A stretch of 64,000 bases of DNA from Oscillospiraceae bacterium. Its GTDB lineage: Bacteria; Bacillota; Clostridia; Oscillospirales; Ruminococcaceae. Under the pieces are notes generated by a model, which saw only the letters and a program-made list of their open reading frames with translations, was not told the origin of the DNA and did not search any database. The position numbers and the translations under genes are program-made. Below are positions 17,164-26,071 of the stretch, piece after piece. Location of the stretch: contig JAETSI010000004.1 of assembly GCA_021769725.1 (NCBI GenBank), positions 62,001 through 126,000 on the forward strand. Reading direction: 5' to 3'. Each line of letters begins with the position of its first letter. Position 1 is the stretch's first letter.

Positions 17164-17952
17164 ATGGAGATAATGAAATTGAACAAAACAGTAAACGGTA
17201 TAAAAATAAATTACGAGGAAAAAGGTACGGGAAATCTCATCGTGCTCCTTCACGGCTGGGGAAGCAATATAAAGCTTTTTTCCAATCTTATAGAACTCCT
17301 GTCACAGAAATATCACGTAGTAGCAATGGATATGCCTGGATTCGGTGAAAGTCAGGAACCGCCCTCGGCATGGTGCGTGGATGACTACGCAGATTTCGTC
17401 ATTGATTTTCTGAAAGATTACAATGCCGGCGAAGTAATACTTCTGGGACATTCATTCGGCGGACGTGTCACTATCAAGCTGAACAGCCGCAAAGAATTGC
17501 CATTCAGAATATCAAAGGTGATACTGGTGGACAGCGCAGGAATAATGCCTCCAAAAACCAATAAAAAAAGCTGGAAAACACGAAAATATAAGATCGGCAA
17601 GGCTATTCTTTCCACAAAGCTCGCACAGAAAATAGCTCCCGACGCTCTTGAAAATTTCCGAAAAAAAATGGGAAGCGCCGACTACGCCGCCGCCTCTCCG
17701 CTTATGAGACAGGTTCTTGTCAAGACGGTAAATGAGGATCTAGAGCCTCTTCTTCCAAACATCAAGTGCCCGGCACTTCTTGTGTGGGGCGTAAACGATA
17801 CGGCGACTCCGCTGTCAGACGGCGAAAAAATGGAGAAACTCATCCCCGACGCCGGACTTGTAAAGCTCGAAAACGCCGGTCATTATTCGTTCCTGGAGCA
17901 GCAGTATACATTTAACCGTGTAATGTGCTCCTTTTTGAAGATTGGAGACTGA
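17164..17952 (+). CDS. Alpha/beta hydrolase
   Basis: A 262-residue alpha/beta hydrolase with an intact triad: nucleophile elbow GHSFGG, acid in VWGVNDTATP, His in ENAGHYSFLE, and oxyanion HGWGSN. The substrate is unknown. It is the first gene of an operon with a MurF-like ligase and D-Ala-D-Ala ligase, which suggests a cell-envelope substrate (inference). The start is uncertain: ATG 17164 has no ribosome site, ATG 17173 lies 3 nt after GGAGA, and TTG 17179 lies 8 nt after it. The next gene starts 3 nt after the stop. Confidence 0.88.
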   Translation: MEIMKLNKTVNGIKINYEEKGTGNLIVLLHGWGSNIKLFSNLIELLSQKYHVVAMDMPGFGESQEPPSAWCVDDYADFVIDFLKDYNAGEVILLGHSFGGRVTIKLNSRKELPFRISKVILVDSAGIMPPKTNKKSWKTRKYKIGKAILSTKLAQKIAPDALENFRKKMGSADYAAASPLMRQVLVKTVNEDLEPLLPNIKCPALLVWGVNDTATPLSDGEKMEKLIPDAGLVKLENAGHYSFLEQQYTFNRVMCSFLKIGD

Positions 17953-17955
17953 TAT

Positions 17956-19533
17956 ATGAATATCGCTATATTCTGCATTTATACGGCAGCCGCTCTTGCC
18001 GGAATACTTTTCTTTTCTCTCAGGGAATTCCATATGCTCCAGCTCAACGGCTACAAAACTCCGGAGCATTCATGGTGGATGAAGAAAAATTACAAGCGTT
18101 ATATTTTCCCTGCCGTTCTGTTCGCATTGCAGTTTCTTATGCTTGCAACAGGAGCGACTTTGCCTGTGCTTATTGGATTCACGGCGTTCAACCTTTGTTT
18201 TTCTATTGCCAACAAACCGGGGAAGAAGTTTAAAAAACCTCTTAAATATACGGCAAGAGTAAAAAGAATGCTCACAACTTTCTGGATACTTGAGGGACTG
18301 ATAATCGGCGGAAGTTCATTTATATGGCGTGGAGAATTCTGTTCGCCATGGCTGTATATACTTATAGGATCAGGACTTTATCTTACACCGGTTTTAGCGC
18401 CGCTGTCAAATATAATCAACAAACCGATAGAAAAAGCAATCCAGAAGTGGTATATCAACGATGCAAAGAGGATCCTGAGCGAAATGCCCTCGCTTCACAA
18501 GGTCGGCATAACCGGAAGCTACGGCAAAACATCCATGAAATTCTATCTCAGCGAGCTTCTCGGTTCTCAGTACGAGACTTTGAAAACTCCCGAAAGCTTC
18601 AACACTCCTATGGGCGTTACCATTACCATAAGACAGCACCTCAGACCTACTCATGAATATTTTATCTGCGAAATGGGCGCACGGCGTGTACATGAGATCA
18701 GGGAACTCTGCGAAATAGCACATCCTCATGACGGAATAATCACTTCTGTCGGCCCCCAGCACCTGGAAACGTTCGGCACTATCGAGAATGTTGTCAACAC
18801 TAAATTCGAGCTTGCAGACAGCGTTCAGGCGGCAGGCGGAAAGATATATCTTAACGGCGACAACGAGCTTATCCGCAGCCGTGCTCCGAAGTACAAGGGG
18901 GCGATCCTTTACGGAACAACAGAGGGCTGCGATTACCGTGCCACAGATATTTCGGTTTCCGACAAGGGCACGGATTTCACCATGACAGCTCCCGGCGGTG
19001 AAAGCTGCCGCTTCTCCATGAAGCTCCTCGGCGAACACAGCGTACAGAACGTGGTGGGAGCGATCGCCTACGCTCATGGTACGGGTATACCGCTTGAAAA
19101 GCTGGTTCTGCCTGTAAAGAGGATAGCTGCCGTTCCGCACAGATTGCAGCTTCTTGACAAGGGCGGCGATCTGACGTTCATCGACGACGCATATAATTCA
19201 AATCCCAGCGGATGCCGGGCTGCGCTCAATGTTCTGGGACTTTTCGACGCTTGCAAAATACTTGTTACCCCGGGAATGGTAGAACTCGGGGCAAAGCAGG
19301 AGGAACTCAACTTTGAGTTCGGACAGGAGGCTGCCGCAGTCTGCGATTATATCGTTCTGGTCGGAAAACATCAGACAGAACCTATTTACAACGGCATAAA
19401 GGCTGCCGGCTACAATATGGATAAGGTATATGCCGCCGATTCTCTGGGCGAGGCTCTTGACAAAGTGCGTGCATATCAGACGGATAAAAAGAAGATCGTT
19501 CTGCTTGAAAACGATCTTCCCGACAATTATTGA
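17956..19533 (+). CDS. Membrane-anchored MurF-like ligase
   Basis: A 525-residue protein. Residues 1 to about 165 hold four or five hydrophobic segments. The rest is a Mur ligase of MurF type: ATP loop GITGSYGKTS near 184-193, SFNTPMGVT, CEMGARRVHEI, and the MurF-like DDAYNSNP. MurF adds D-Ala-D-Ala to UDP-MurNAc-tripeptide in the cytoplasm and is normally soluble. A membrane-bound form could act near the MraY/MurG step or on a lipid-linked or amidated substrate. Next to ddl the dipeptide supplier is at hand. Whether this is the only MurF of the cell cannot be told. Confidence 0.85.
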   Translation: MNIAIFCIYTAAALAGILFFSLREFHMLQLNGYKTPEHSWWMKKNYKRYIFPAVLFALQFLMLATGATLPVLIGFTAFNLCFSIANKPGKKFKKPLKYTARVKRMLTTFWILEGLIIGGSSFIWRGEFCSPWLYILIGSGLYLTPVLAPLSNIINKPIEKAIQKWYINDAKRILSEMPSLHKVGITGSYGKTSMKFYLSELLGSQYETLKTPESFNTPMGVTITIRQHLRPTHEYFICEMGARRVHEIRELCEIAHPHDGIITSVGPQHLETFGTIENVVNTKFELADSVQAAGGKIYLNGDNELIRSRAPKYKGAILYGTTEGCDYRATDISVSDKGTDFTMTAPGGESCRFSMKLLGEHSVQNVVGAIAYAHGTGIPLEKLVLPVKRIAAVPHRLQLLDKGGDLTFIDDAYNSNPSGCRAALNVLGLFDACKILVTPGMVELGAKQEELNFEFGQEAAAVCDYIVLVGKHQTEPIYNGIKAAGYNMDKVYAADSLGEALDKVRAYQTDKKKIVLLENDLPDNY

Positions 19534-19551
19534 TAAAAGGAGAGAATACAT

Positions 19552-20742
19552 ATGAAGATCAATCTTGCAGTTTTATTCGGCGGAAAGAGCGTCGAACATG
19601 AGGTATCCGTAATTTCAGCAGTTCAGGCTATGGCGAGCATGAACAAGGAAAAATACAATATTATTCCCGTTTACATGACAAAGGACAGCGAGTTCTACAC
19701 CGGCGAAAAACTTATGGACATCAACTCGTTCAAAGATATTCCTGCCCTCCTCAAAGAATGTACGGAATGCGTTTTCGTGAGGAGCGAGGGAAAAGTACAC
19801 ATTATACGCCAGAAAATGAAGAAATTCGGCTCAAATCTAATCTCCGAAGTGGATGTGGCTTTCCCCATAGTTCATGGAACGAACGTTGAGGACGGCGCAT
19901 TGCAGGGTTATTTGCAGACCCTCGACCTCCCGTATGTGGGCTGCGATGTTCTTTCCTCAGCAGTGGGAATGGATAAATTCGTTATGAAGATACTCCTTAA
20001 AGACGCAGGATTTCCTGTTCTCGACTGCTGCCGCTTCTCCTCGTTTGATATGGACAAAATGGACGATATTATATCGCAGGTGGAGGGAAAATTCAGCTAT
20101 CCCGTTATTGTCAAGCCTATAAATCTGGGTTCAAGCGTGGGAATCTCAAAGGCTTCCGACCGCAGGGGACTGGAAAAATCCGTTGAAGAAGCATTTGAAT
20201 TTGCAGACAGAATTCTCATTGAACCGGCAGTTGTGCAGCTCAAGGAGATCAACTGCGCTGTCTGCGGCGACAGCGAATCCGCAGAAGCTTCGGTCTGTGA
20301 AGAACCCGTGCAGCAGGATGAAATCCTCAGTTACAAGGATAAGTACGTCGGCGGCGGAAAATCCGGAGGAAGCAAGGGAATGGCGACCCTTAAAAGAAAA
20401 ATTCCTGCCGATATTACTCCGGAACAGGAAGAAACAGTACGCAGAACAGCTGTCGAAGCTTTCCGTTATCTCGGATGCTGCGGCGTGGCAAGAATAGACT
20501 TCATGCTTGACAAGGCAACGCAGAAAATTTATATAAACGAAATAAATACGATCCCCGGATCATTGGCGTTCTATCTCTGGGAACCAAAGGGCGTTAAATA
20601 TCCCGAACTGCTCGAACGCATGATACAGCTTGCGCTGAAGCGACATAGGCAGGCCGCAAAGATCAGCTATACATTTGAAACGAACATCCTGTCAATGGGC
20701 GGCAGCTTCGGGGCAAAGGGCAGCAAAGGCAGCAAAATATAA
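19552..20742 (+). CDS. ddl: D-alanine--D-alanine ligase
   Basis: A 396-residue ATP-grasp ligase joining two D-Ala for peptidoglycan stem peptides. It has the N-terminal FGGKSVEHEVSVISA, KPINLGSSVGISKA, SYKDKYVGGG, and the Mg-binding NEINTIPGSLAFYLWEP. The EHEVS and YKDKY motifs fit the D-Ala-D-Ala group rather than the VanA type. It is about 40 residues longer than E. coli DdlB, mainly in a loop near CVFVRSEGKVHI and in a Gly/Ser/Lys-rich tail (GGSFGAKGSKGSK). AAAGGAGAG precedes the ATG. It lies between the MurF-like gene and the acetyltransferase. Confidence 0.94.
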   Translation: MKINLAVLFGGKSVEHEVSVISAVQAMASMNKEKYNIIPVYMTKDSEFYTGEKLMDINSFKDIPALLKECTECVFVRSEGKVHIIRQKMKKFGSNLISEVDVAFPIVHGTNVEDGALQGYLQTLDLPYVGCDVLSSAVGMDKFVMKILLKDAGFPVLDCCRFSSFDMDKMDDIISQVEGKFSYPVIVKPINLGSSVGISKASDRRGLEKSVEEAFEFADRILIEPAVVQLKEINCAVCGDSESAEASVCEEPVQQDEILSYKDKYVGGGKSGGSKGMATLKRKIPADITPEQEETVRRTAVEAFRYLGCCGVARIDFMLDKATQKIYINEINTIPGSLAFYLWEPKGVKYPELLERMIQLALKRHRQAAKISYTFETNILSMGGSFGAKGSKGSKI

Positions 20743-20754
20743 GGAGTGTTGAAA

Positions 20755-21315
20755 ATGACCGAAAAGGAAAAACAGCAGGCAGGCGAATTATACAACGGCG
20801 GCGATAAGGAGCTTACAGCCGACAGGACAAACGTAAAAAAACTCTGCATGGAGTACAACAGTACGACCTACAACGACTTTCAGAAAAGAGACAGACTTCT
20901 GACCAGGATCATTGCTCTTAAAGGTGAAAATACCGTCATCGAGCCGAATTTTTTCTGCGACTACGGATACAACATTATAATTGGCGACAATTTCTACGCC
21001 AACCACAACTGCGTTATCCTCGATTGCGCAGAGGTCATCTTCGGCGACAACGTATTTATCGGCCCGAACTGCGGATTCTATACCGCCGGTCATCCCCTTG
21101 ACGCCGAATCCAGAAATGCCGGTCTTGAATACGCAAAGCCAATTAAAGTAGGCAGCAATGTCTGGATAGGCGGCGGCGTCTCCGTAATGCCCGGCGTTAC
21201 TATCGGCGACGGCGCTGTTATCGGCGGCGGAAGCGTAGTAGTCAGCGATATCCCTGCCGGCTGTGTTGCCGTAGGCAACCCATGCAAACCTGTCCACAAA
21301 ATTGAAAAAAAGTAA
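20755..21315 (+). CDS. Sugar O-acetyltransferase, Maa/NodL type
   Basis: A 186-residue left-handed beta-helix acetyltransferase of the maltose/galactoside O-acetyltransferase group. It has an N-terminal MTEKEKQQAGELYNGGD lid, hexapeptide turns, the catalytic His in FYTAGHPLD and the IGGGVSVMPGVTIGDGAVIG end. It moves acetyl from acetyl-CoA to a sugar hydroxyl; the acceptor is unknown. ATG 20755 is chosen because AAGGAG sits 8 nt upstream; the frame also opens at GTG 20746, which overlaps that site. It is the last gene of the cell-wall operon. Confidence 0.9.
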   Translation: MTEKEKQQAGELYNGGDKELTADRTNVKKLCMEYNSTTYNDFQKRDRLLTRIIALKGENTVIEPNFFCDYGYNIIIGDNFYANHNCVILDCAEVIFGDNVFIGPNCGFYTAGHPLDAESRNAGLEYAKPIKVGSNVWIGGGVSVMPGVTIGDGAVIGGGSVVVSDIPAGCVAVGNPCKPVHKIEKK

Positions 21316-21341
21316 GAGTAAAACCCATTATTTTTTCTTAC

Positions 21342-21371
21342 TTGACATAAAAAGCAGTATTATGCTATAAT
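21342..21371 (+). promoter_or_regulatory. Promoter of nfnAB
   Basis: TTGACA (21342-21347), 18-bp spacer, and an extended TGCTATAAT -10 box (TATAAT 21366-21371). The -35 overlaps the right arm of a weak AT-rich hairpin (21310-21317 / 21336-21343) that may end the upstream operon. The leader is about 85 nt. Confidence 0.8.
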
Positions 21372-21463
21372 AATAGGTAAATAACGTGTATATCCGGAAT
21401 ACGGTCAAAGGCGATCGGATATTCCAGACGGATGTGCAAATTTAATTTAGGAAGGTATGGACA

Positions 21464-22306
21464 ATGTTTGAAATACTTGAAAAAAACAGTCTTAATCCGA
21501 CTGTGACTCTTATGAAGATCCACGCCCCCAGAGTTGCTGCAAAGGCAGAACCGGGACAGTTCATTATTCTCAGAACCGACAGCGAGGGAGAGAGAATTCC
21601 CCTTACTATAGCTGATTACGACCGTGAAACCGGCACTGTCACCATTATTTTTCAGATAGTCGGCGCTACAACGGAAAAACTCAACAGACTTGAAGAAGGT
21701 CAGTGTCTCCACGATTTTGTCGGCCCTCTCGGACGTGCCACAGAAACCGACGGTCTTAAAAAAGTCGCTGTTGTCGGCGGCGGCGTAGGATGCGCTATCG
21801 CTTACCCCGTAGCTAAAAAACTCCACGAACTCGGCGTTGAGGTACACTCAATCGTTGGTTTCAGAAACCGTGACCTTGTTATTCTGGAAGATGAATTCAA
21901 GGCGGCTTCTTCAAAGTTCGTGCTCATGTCCGACGACGGAACGGCAGGAGAAAAGGGTCTTGTTACCGACGCCCTCAAAAAGCTTATCGACAGCGGCGAA
22001 AAATACGACCGTGTCATCACTATCGGACCTCTTATCATGATGAAATTTGTATGCAGACTTACCAAGGAATACGAGATACCTACCGTTGCTTCCATGAATC
22101 CGATTATGATCGACGGCACGGGAATGTGCGGCGGATGCCGTCTTACAGTCGGCGGTCAGACAAAATTTGCCTGCGTTGACGGCCCGGAATTTGACGGTCA
22201 CCTTATTGATTTCGACGAGGCTATGGCACGAGGAGCAATGTACAAGCCATTTGAACGCAAAGCTCATGAGGATACCTGCAATCTTTTCCGTCAGGAGGTA
22301 AAGTAA
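21464..22306 (+). CDS. nfnA: NADH-dependent ferredoxin:NADP oxidoreductase, small subunit
   Basis: A 280-residue FAD/NAD-binding protein of the SudB/PyrK-like family. The N-terminal FAD domain shows RIPLTIADYD, the NAD(P) loop VGGGVGCAIA, and the C-terminal 2Fe-2S Cys set is in GTGMCGGCRLTVGG. With NfnB it couples ferredoxin and NADH oxidation to NADP+ reduction by electron bifurcation (established for Clostridium homologues). The neighbouring nfnB begins one base after its stop. A role in supplying NADPH in a fermenting anaerobe is inferred. Confidence 0.9.
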   Translation: MFEILEKNSLNPTVTLMKIHAPRVAAKAEPGQFIILRTDSEGERIPLTIADYDRETGTVTIIFQIVGATTEKLNRLEEGQCLHDFVGPLGRATETDGLKKVAVVGGGVGCAIAYPVAKKLHELGVEVHSIVGFRNRDLVILEDEFKAASSKFVLMSDDGTAGEKGLVTDALKKLIDSGEKYDRVITIGPLIMMKFVCRLTKEYEIPTVASMNPIMIDGTGMCGGCRLTVGGQTKFACVDGPEFDGHLIDFDEAMARGAMYKPFERKAHEDTCNLFRQEVK

Positions 22307-22307
22307 A

Positions 22308-23693
22308 ATGCCTAATATGTCATTAAAAAAGAACGAAATGCCGGTTCAGCAGCCGGATGTAAGAAACAAGAACTTCTCTGAAGTTGCTCTCGGCTACACC
22401 GAGGAACAGGCTATTGACGAGGCAAAACGCTGTCTCAACTGCAAAAACAAGCCATGTACAGGCGGATGTCCCGTGCAGATAGATATTCCTGCTTTTATTG
22501 CTCAGGTAGCAGAGGGAAATTTTGCCGAAGCATATAAAATAATCACAAAGTCAAGCTCACTTCCTGCTGTCTGCGGCAGAGTATGTCCACAGGAGACGCA
22601 GTGCGAAAGCAAGTGCGTAAGAGGAATCAAGGGAGAGCCGGTAGCTATCGGACGTCTGGAGCGTTTCGTTGCTGACTGGCACAACGCCCAGCCTGGAACA
22701 TCGGTTGAAAAACCCGAGAGCAACGGTCATAAGGCAGCCGTTATCGGTTCGGGTCCTTCAGGTCTCGCCTGCGCCGGAGATCTGGCAAAAAAAGGCTATG
22801 ACGTTACTGTTTTTGAAGCTCTCCACGTTGCAGGAGGAGTTCTTTCATACGGAATCCCTGAATTCAGACTGCCCAAATCTATCGTTCAGAAAGAGATCGA
22901 CGGACTTAAAGCGCTGGGCGTTGATATCGAAACTAATACTGTTGTCGGAAAAACCGTTTCAGTGGACGAGCTTATGCAAAACGAGGGGTACGAGACGGTA
23001 TTTATCGGATCGGGCGCAGGTCTGCCCAGATTTATGAACATTCCCGGTGAAAATCTCAACGGCGTTTATTCTGCAAATGAATTCCTCACAAGAATAAATC
23101 TCATGAAGGCATACAAGGAGAACAGCTCTACACCTATAAAAGCAGGAACTAAGGCTGTTATCGTAGGCGGCGGAAACGTTGCAATGGACGCCGCAAGATG
23201 CGCAAAGAGACTGGGCGCTGATGTACATATCGTATACAGACGTACTGAAAACGAGCTTCCCGCAAGAGCCGAGGAAGTAGAGCACGCAAAAGAGGAGGGA
23301 ATTATTTTCAAGTTCCTGACGAATCCTGTGGAAATAAAGGCAGACGAAAACGGTTGGGCAAAAAGCGTTGTATGCCAGCAAATGGAACTTTCCGAGCCTG
23401 ACGCATCCGGCAGAGCAAAGCCAGTGCCGATAGAGGGAGCTTTTATTGAAATCGAAGCTGACTGCGTTATCATGTCGATCGGAACGTCGCCAAATCCGCT
23501 TATCAAATCTACGACCCAAGGACTTGACACCCAGAAGTGGGGCGGAATCATTGCCGATGATGACGGACTTACATCCAAAGAGGGCGTATATGCAGGCGGA
23601 GATGCCGTTACGGGCGCTGCAACGGTAATACTTGCAATGGGCGCAGGTAAAAAAGCCGCAGCCGCTATGGATAAGTATATACAGAATAAGTAA
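22308..23693 (+). CDS. nfnB: NADH-dependent ferredoxin:NADP oxidoreductase, large subunit (GltD-like)
   Basis: A 461-residue flavoprotein related to the glutamate synthase small subunit. Two 4Fe-4S Cys groups lie at the N-terminus (CLNCKNKPCTGGCP and CGRVCPQETQCESKC). An FAD loop IGSGPSGLACAGDLAKKGY and an NADPH loop VGGGNVAMDAARCAKRLGA follow, with a final GVYAGGDAVTGAATVI. No glutamate synthase large subunit is nearby and nfnA is immediately upstream, so NfnB is preferred over GltD. A hairpin terminator follows the stop. Confidence 0.9.
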   Translation: MPNMSLKKNEMPVQQPDVRNKNFSEVALGYTEEQAIDEAKRCLNCKNKPCTGGCPVQIDIPAFIAQVAEGNFAEAYKIITKSSSLPAVCGRVCPQETQCESKCVRGIKGEPVAIGRLERFVADWHNAQPGTSVEKPESNGHKAAVIGSGPSGLACAGDLAKKGYDVTVFEALHVAGGVLSYGIPEFRLPKSIVQKEIDGLKALGVDIETNTVVGKTVSVDELMQNEGYETVFIGSGAGLPRFMNIPGENLNGVYSANEFLTRINLMKAYKENSSTPIKAGTKAVIVGGGNVAMDAARCAKRLGADVHIVYRRTENELPARAEEVEHAKEEGIIFKFLTNPVEIKADENGWAKSVVCQQMELSEPDASGRAKPVPIEGAFIEIEADCVIMSIGTSPNPLIKSTTQGLDTQKWGGIIADDDGLTSKEGVYAGGDAVTGAATVILAMGAGKKAAAAMDKYIQNK

Positions 23694-23694
23694 C

Positions 23695-23723
23695 AAAAAG
23701 GGAACGCTTCGGCGTTCCTTTTT
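23695..23723 (+). terminator. Intrinsic terminator of nfnAB
   Basis: GGAACGC-TTCG-GCGTTCC, with A-rich and T-rich flanks (five T). The tetraloop TTCG makes it very stable. Repeat copy 3 begins right behind it. Confidence 0.92.
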
Positions 23724-23724
23724 C

Positions 23725-23810
23725 GTGGGGACGCTGTCCCCATACCCCTGCCAAAGGGGAATACATCCCCTTTGGAATCCCGGTATTAATTATTTTCAAT
23801 TATTATTGAC
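23725..23810 (-). repeat. Composite palindromic repeat, copy 3, shortened
   Basis: Reverse orientation: GTGGGGACGCTGTCCCCA, then CCAAAGGGG and CCCCTTTGG hairpin arms. Then comes a shortened AT-rich part ending in TATTATTGAC, which matches the GTCAATAAT-type end of copy 5. The AT-rich hairpin is deleted. Its terminal TTGAC forms most of the -35 box of the ppk promoter. Confidence 0.85.
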
Positions 23811-23834
23811 ATTACAGCTAAAAAGTTATATAAT
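23806..23834 (+). promoter_or_regulatory. Promoter of ppk
   Basis: TTGACA (23806-23811) and TATAAT (23829-23834) with a 17-bp spacer. Five of the six -35 bases belong to the end of repeat copy 3. Confidence 0.8.
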
Positions 23835-23869
23835 TAAGGTAATAATACTGACAGACAGGAGATCTGATT

Positions 23870-26011
23870 ATGGAATATCTTGAAAACCGTGAACTATCAT
23901 GGCTGAAATTTAATAAAAGGGTTCTCGAAGAAGCTGTCGATGCCAATAATCCGCTTCTCGAAAGAATATCGTTTTCGGCAATTTATCAGAGCAATCTTGA
24001 CGAATTCTTTATGGTTCGTGTAGGCTCTCTCACCGACAGAGCCATAACCGATAAAAAGAAAAAAGACAGCCGCACGGGCATGACAGCCGCTCAGCAGCTC
24101 GACGCCATTTTTACAGCCGTAAGAAGATTACAGCCCGGCGTTGAAGATGCCTACAGAAAAAATATGGAGGAACTTGCCCCTTCCGGCTTTGAACAGGTCA
24201 CAATGGAAACCGCTTCAAAGGAAGAACGTGACTTTCTGGAACTTTACTTCAAACGTGAGATAAAGCCGTTTATTTCCGGTATCGTGGTAAACGACGCCCT
24301 GCCTTTCCCGTTCCTCAAAAATAAGGAGATCTACGCCGTTGTGCAGTTCAGCTCCAAAAAAGATATTTCCATTGGCATCATCCCGGTATCATATGACCAC
24401 GGAGAACGCATGATTCCTCTGGGAAACGGCGGCAAACGCTTTATTCTTACCGAAGACGTCGTAATACACTTTGCACACCTTATGTTCAAAAATTACAAAG
24501 TAATTGACCGTGCCCTTGTAAGAGTGACCCGGAATGCCGATATCATGGCGACCGGAAAAGGCGAAGAGTTCCGCCGCAATATGGAAGAACTTGTGGCAAA
24601 GCGAAAAAAACTTGCTCCGGTTCGGCTGGAGATCTCCGACGATTTCTCCAATGACGCCCTTGACTATATCTGCAAAAAACTGAAGATCAAGAATTCAAGA
24701 GTGTTTACCTCACGTATTCCCCTCGATGTGTCGTTCCTCTTTGCTCTCCAGGAACTTGACGGCAGGGAAGAACTACACTATCCCAAACGCTCCCCGAGAG
24801 TTCCGGCAGCGCTGTCCGAGAAAAAATCCATGTTCGCCCAGATAAAAGCAAAGGATATGCTCCTCAGCTATCCTTTTGAATCTATGAGCCTATCGTTCAT
24901 CAGACTGCTCCAGGAATCTGCCGCCGACCCGAAAGTAACTTCCATAAAAATAACGCTCTACCGCCTGGCACGCAACAGCAAAGTTATTGACGCTCTCTGC
25001 ACTGCCGCTGAAAACGGTAAAGACGTACTCGTTATGATAGAACTCCGTGCCCGCTTTGACGAGGCGAATAATATCGAGTGGTCGAAAGTACTCCAGCAGG
25101 CAGGAGTAAAAGTGATCTACGGTCCGAAGGATTACAAAGCCCATTCAAAGCTTCTTCTTATTACAAGAAAAGCTTCCGGCGGCGATTATGATTACGTAAC
25201 GCAGATCGGAACCGGCAACTACAACGAAAAGACTTCGGCTATATACACCGACCTTATGCTCCTGACGGCAGACAGGGAAATAGCTGCCGATGCAGAAGCC
25301 GTATTCAACGGACTTATCAACGGTACTTTCGTAGAAAATACCAACAAACTCCTTGTCTCTCCGCTTGCTCTCAGACCGCAGATCATCGCTATGATGGACG
25401 AACAGATAAAAATTTCTGAAAACGGCGGAAACGGCTATATTGCCGCAAAGATCAATTCCCTCTGCGATATGGTGATAATCAATAAGCTGACAGAAGCTTC
25501 ACAGGCAGGAGTCAAAATCGACCTGATAGTCAGGGGAATATGCTGTGTTATCCCCGGTGTTGAGGGATATACGGAAAATATCACCGTCCGCAGTATAGTG
25601 GGACGTTTCCTGGAACACAGCCGTATCTTTATATTCGGCAGGGCAGGAAAGGAACAGAAGATATACATAGGCTCTGCGGATTATATGAGCAGAAATACTA
25701 TCCGACGTGTTGAAGTTGCCGCTCCCGTTGAGGACGAAAGGCTGAAAAAGCGCATCCGGGATATGTTCACAGTGCTCATGAAAGACAATGTAAAGGCACG
25801 TATAATGAACAGCGACGGTACTTACGTCCATGCGGAATGCAGGGACGGCGAAGAACCGCTTAATTCCCAGGAATATTTTTACGCCGATGCATATAAACGC
25901 CTTGAGGACAAAAAGGCTCGTCAGGAACAAATGCGAATAAACCGCAGCAAAGCGGCAGAAAAGAAAAAAACGGCTGTAAAAAAACGCCGGACAGTGAAAA
26001 AGAATAAATAA
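23870..26011 (+). CDS. ppk: Polyphosphate kinase
   Basis: A 713-residue PPK1 that builds polyphosphate from the terminal phosphate of ATP. The N-terminal MEYLENRELSWLKFNKRVL and YQSNLDEFFMVRVG are characteristic. The catalytic pair of His lies in YKAHSKLLL (about 424) and FLEHSRIFIFG (about 582), spaced as in the E. coli enzyme. The C-terminus ends in a Lys/Arg-rich tail (KKKTAVKKRRTVKKNK). Polyphosphate serves phosphate storage and stress response. The gene is monocistronic between a promoter touching repeat copy 3 and a terminator containing repeat copy 4. Confidence 0.95.
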   Translation: MEYLENRELSWLKFNKRVLEEAVDANNPLLERISFSAIYQSNLDEFFMVRVGSLTDRAITDKKKKDSRTGMTAAQQLDAIFTAVRRLQPGVEDAYRKNMEELAPSGFEQVTMETASKEERDFLELYFKREIKPFISGIVVNDALPFPFLKNKEIYAVVQFSSKKDISIGIIPVSYDHGERMIPLGNGGKRFILTEDVVIHFAHLMFKNYKVIDRALVRVTRNADIMATGKGEEFRRNMEELVAKRKKLAPVRLEISDDFSNDALDYICKKLKIKNSRVFTSRIPLDVSFLFALQELDGREELHYPKRSPRVPAALSEKKSMFAQIKAKDMLLSYPFESMSLSFIRLLQESAADPKVTSIKITLYRLARNSKVIDALCTAAENGKDVLVMIELRARFDEANNIEWSKVLQQAGVKVIYGPKDYKAHSKLLLITRKASGGDYDYVTQIGTGNYNEKTSAIYTDLMLLTADREIAADAEAVFNGLINGTFVENTNKLLVSPLALRPQIIAMMDEQIKISENGGNGYIAAKINSLCDMVIINKLTEASQAGVKIDLIVRGICCVIPGVEGYTENITVRSIVGRFLEHSRIFIFGRAGKEQKIYIGSADYMSRNTIRRVEVAAPVEDERLKKRIRDMFTVLMKDNVKARIMNSDGTYVHAECRDGEEPLNSQEYFYADAYKRLEDKKARQEQMRINRSKAAEKKKTAVKKRRTVKKNK

Positions 26012-26018
26012 AAATATT

Positions 26019-26071
26019 GCCGTCAACTTAAACGAGGGACTCTGTCCCCCGCCTATACTGACGGCTTTTTT
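26019..26071 (+). terminator. ppk terminator with mini-repeat (copy 4) as its loop
   Basis: GCCGTCA (26019-26025) pairs with TGACGGC (26059-26065) and six T follow. The 33-nt loop holds ACTTAAACGAGGGAC-TCT-GTCCCCC, a shortened member of the composite repeat. The GTCA/TGAC part of the stem resembles the terminal GTCA of copies 5 and 7, so element and terminator are merged. Confidence 0.85.

Noticed and set aside
22308..23693. Glutamate synthase small subunit GltD
   Set aside because: The gene pairs with nfnA one base upstream and no large subunit is present; NfnB explains the context better.
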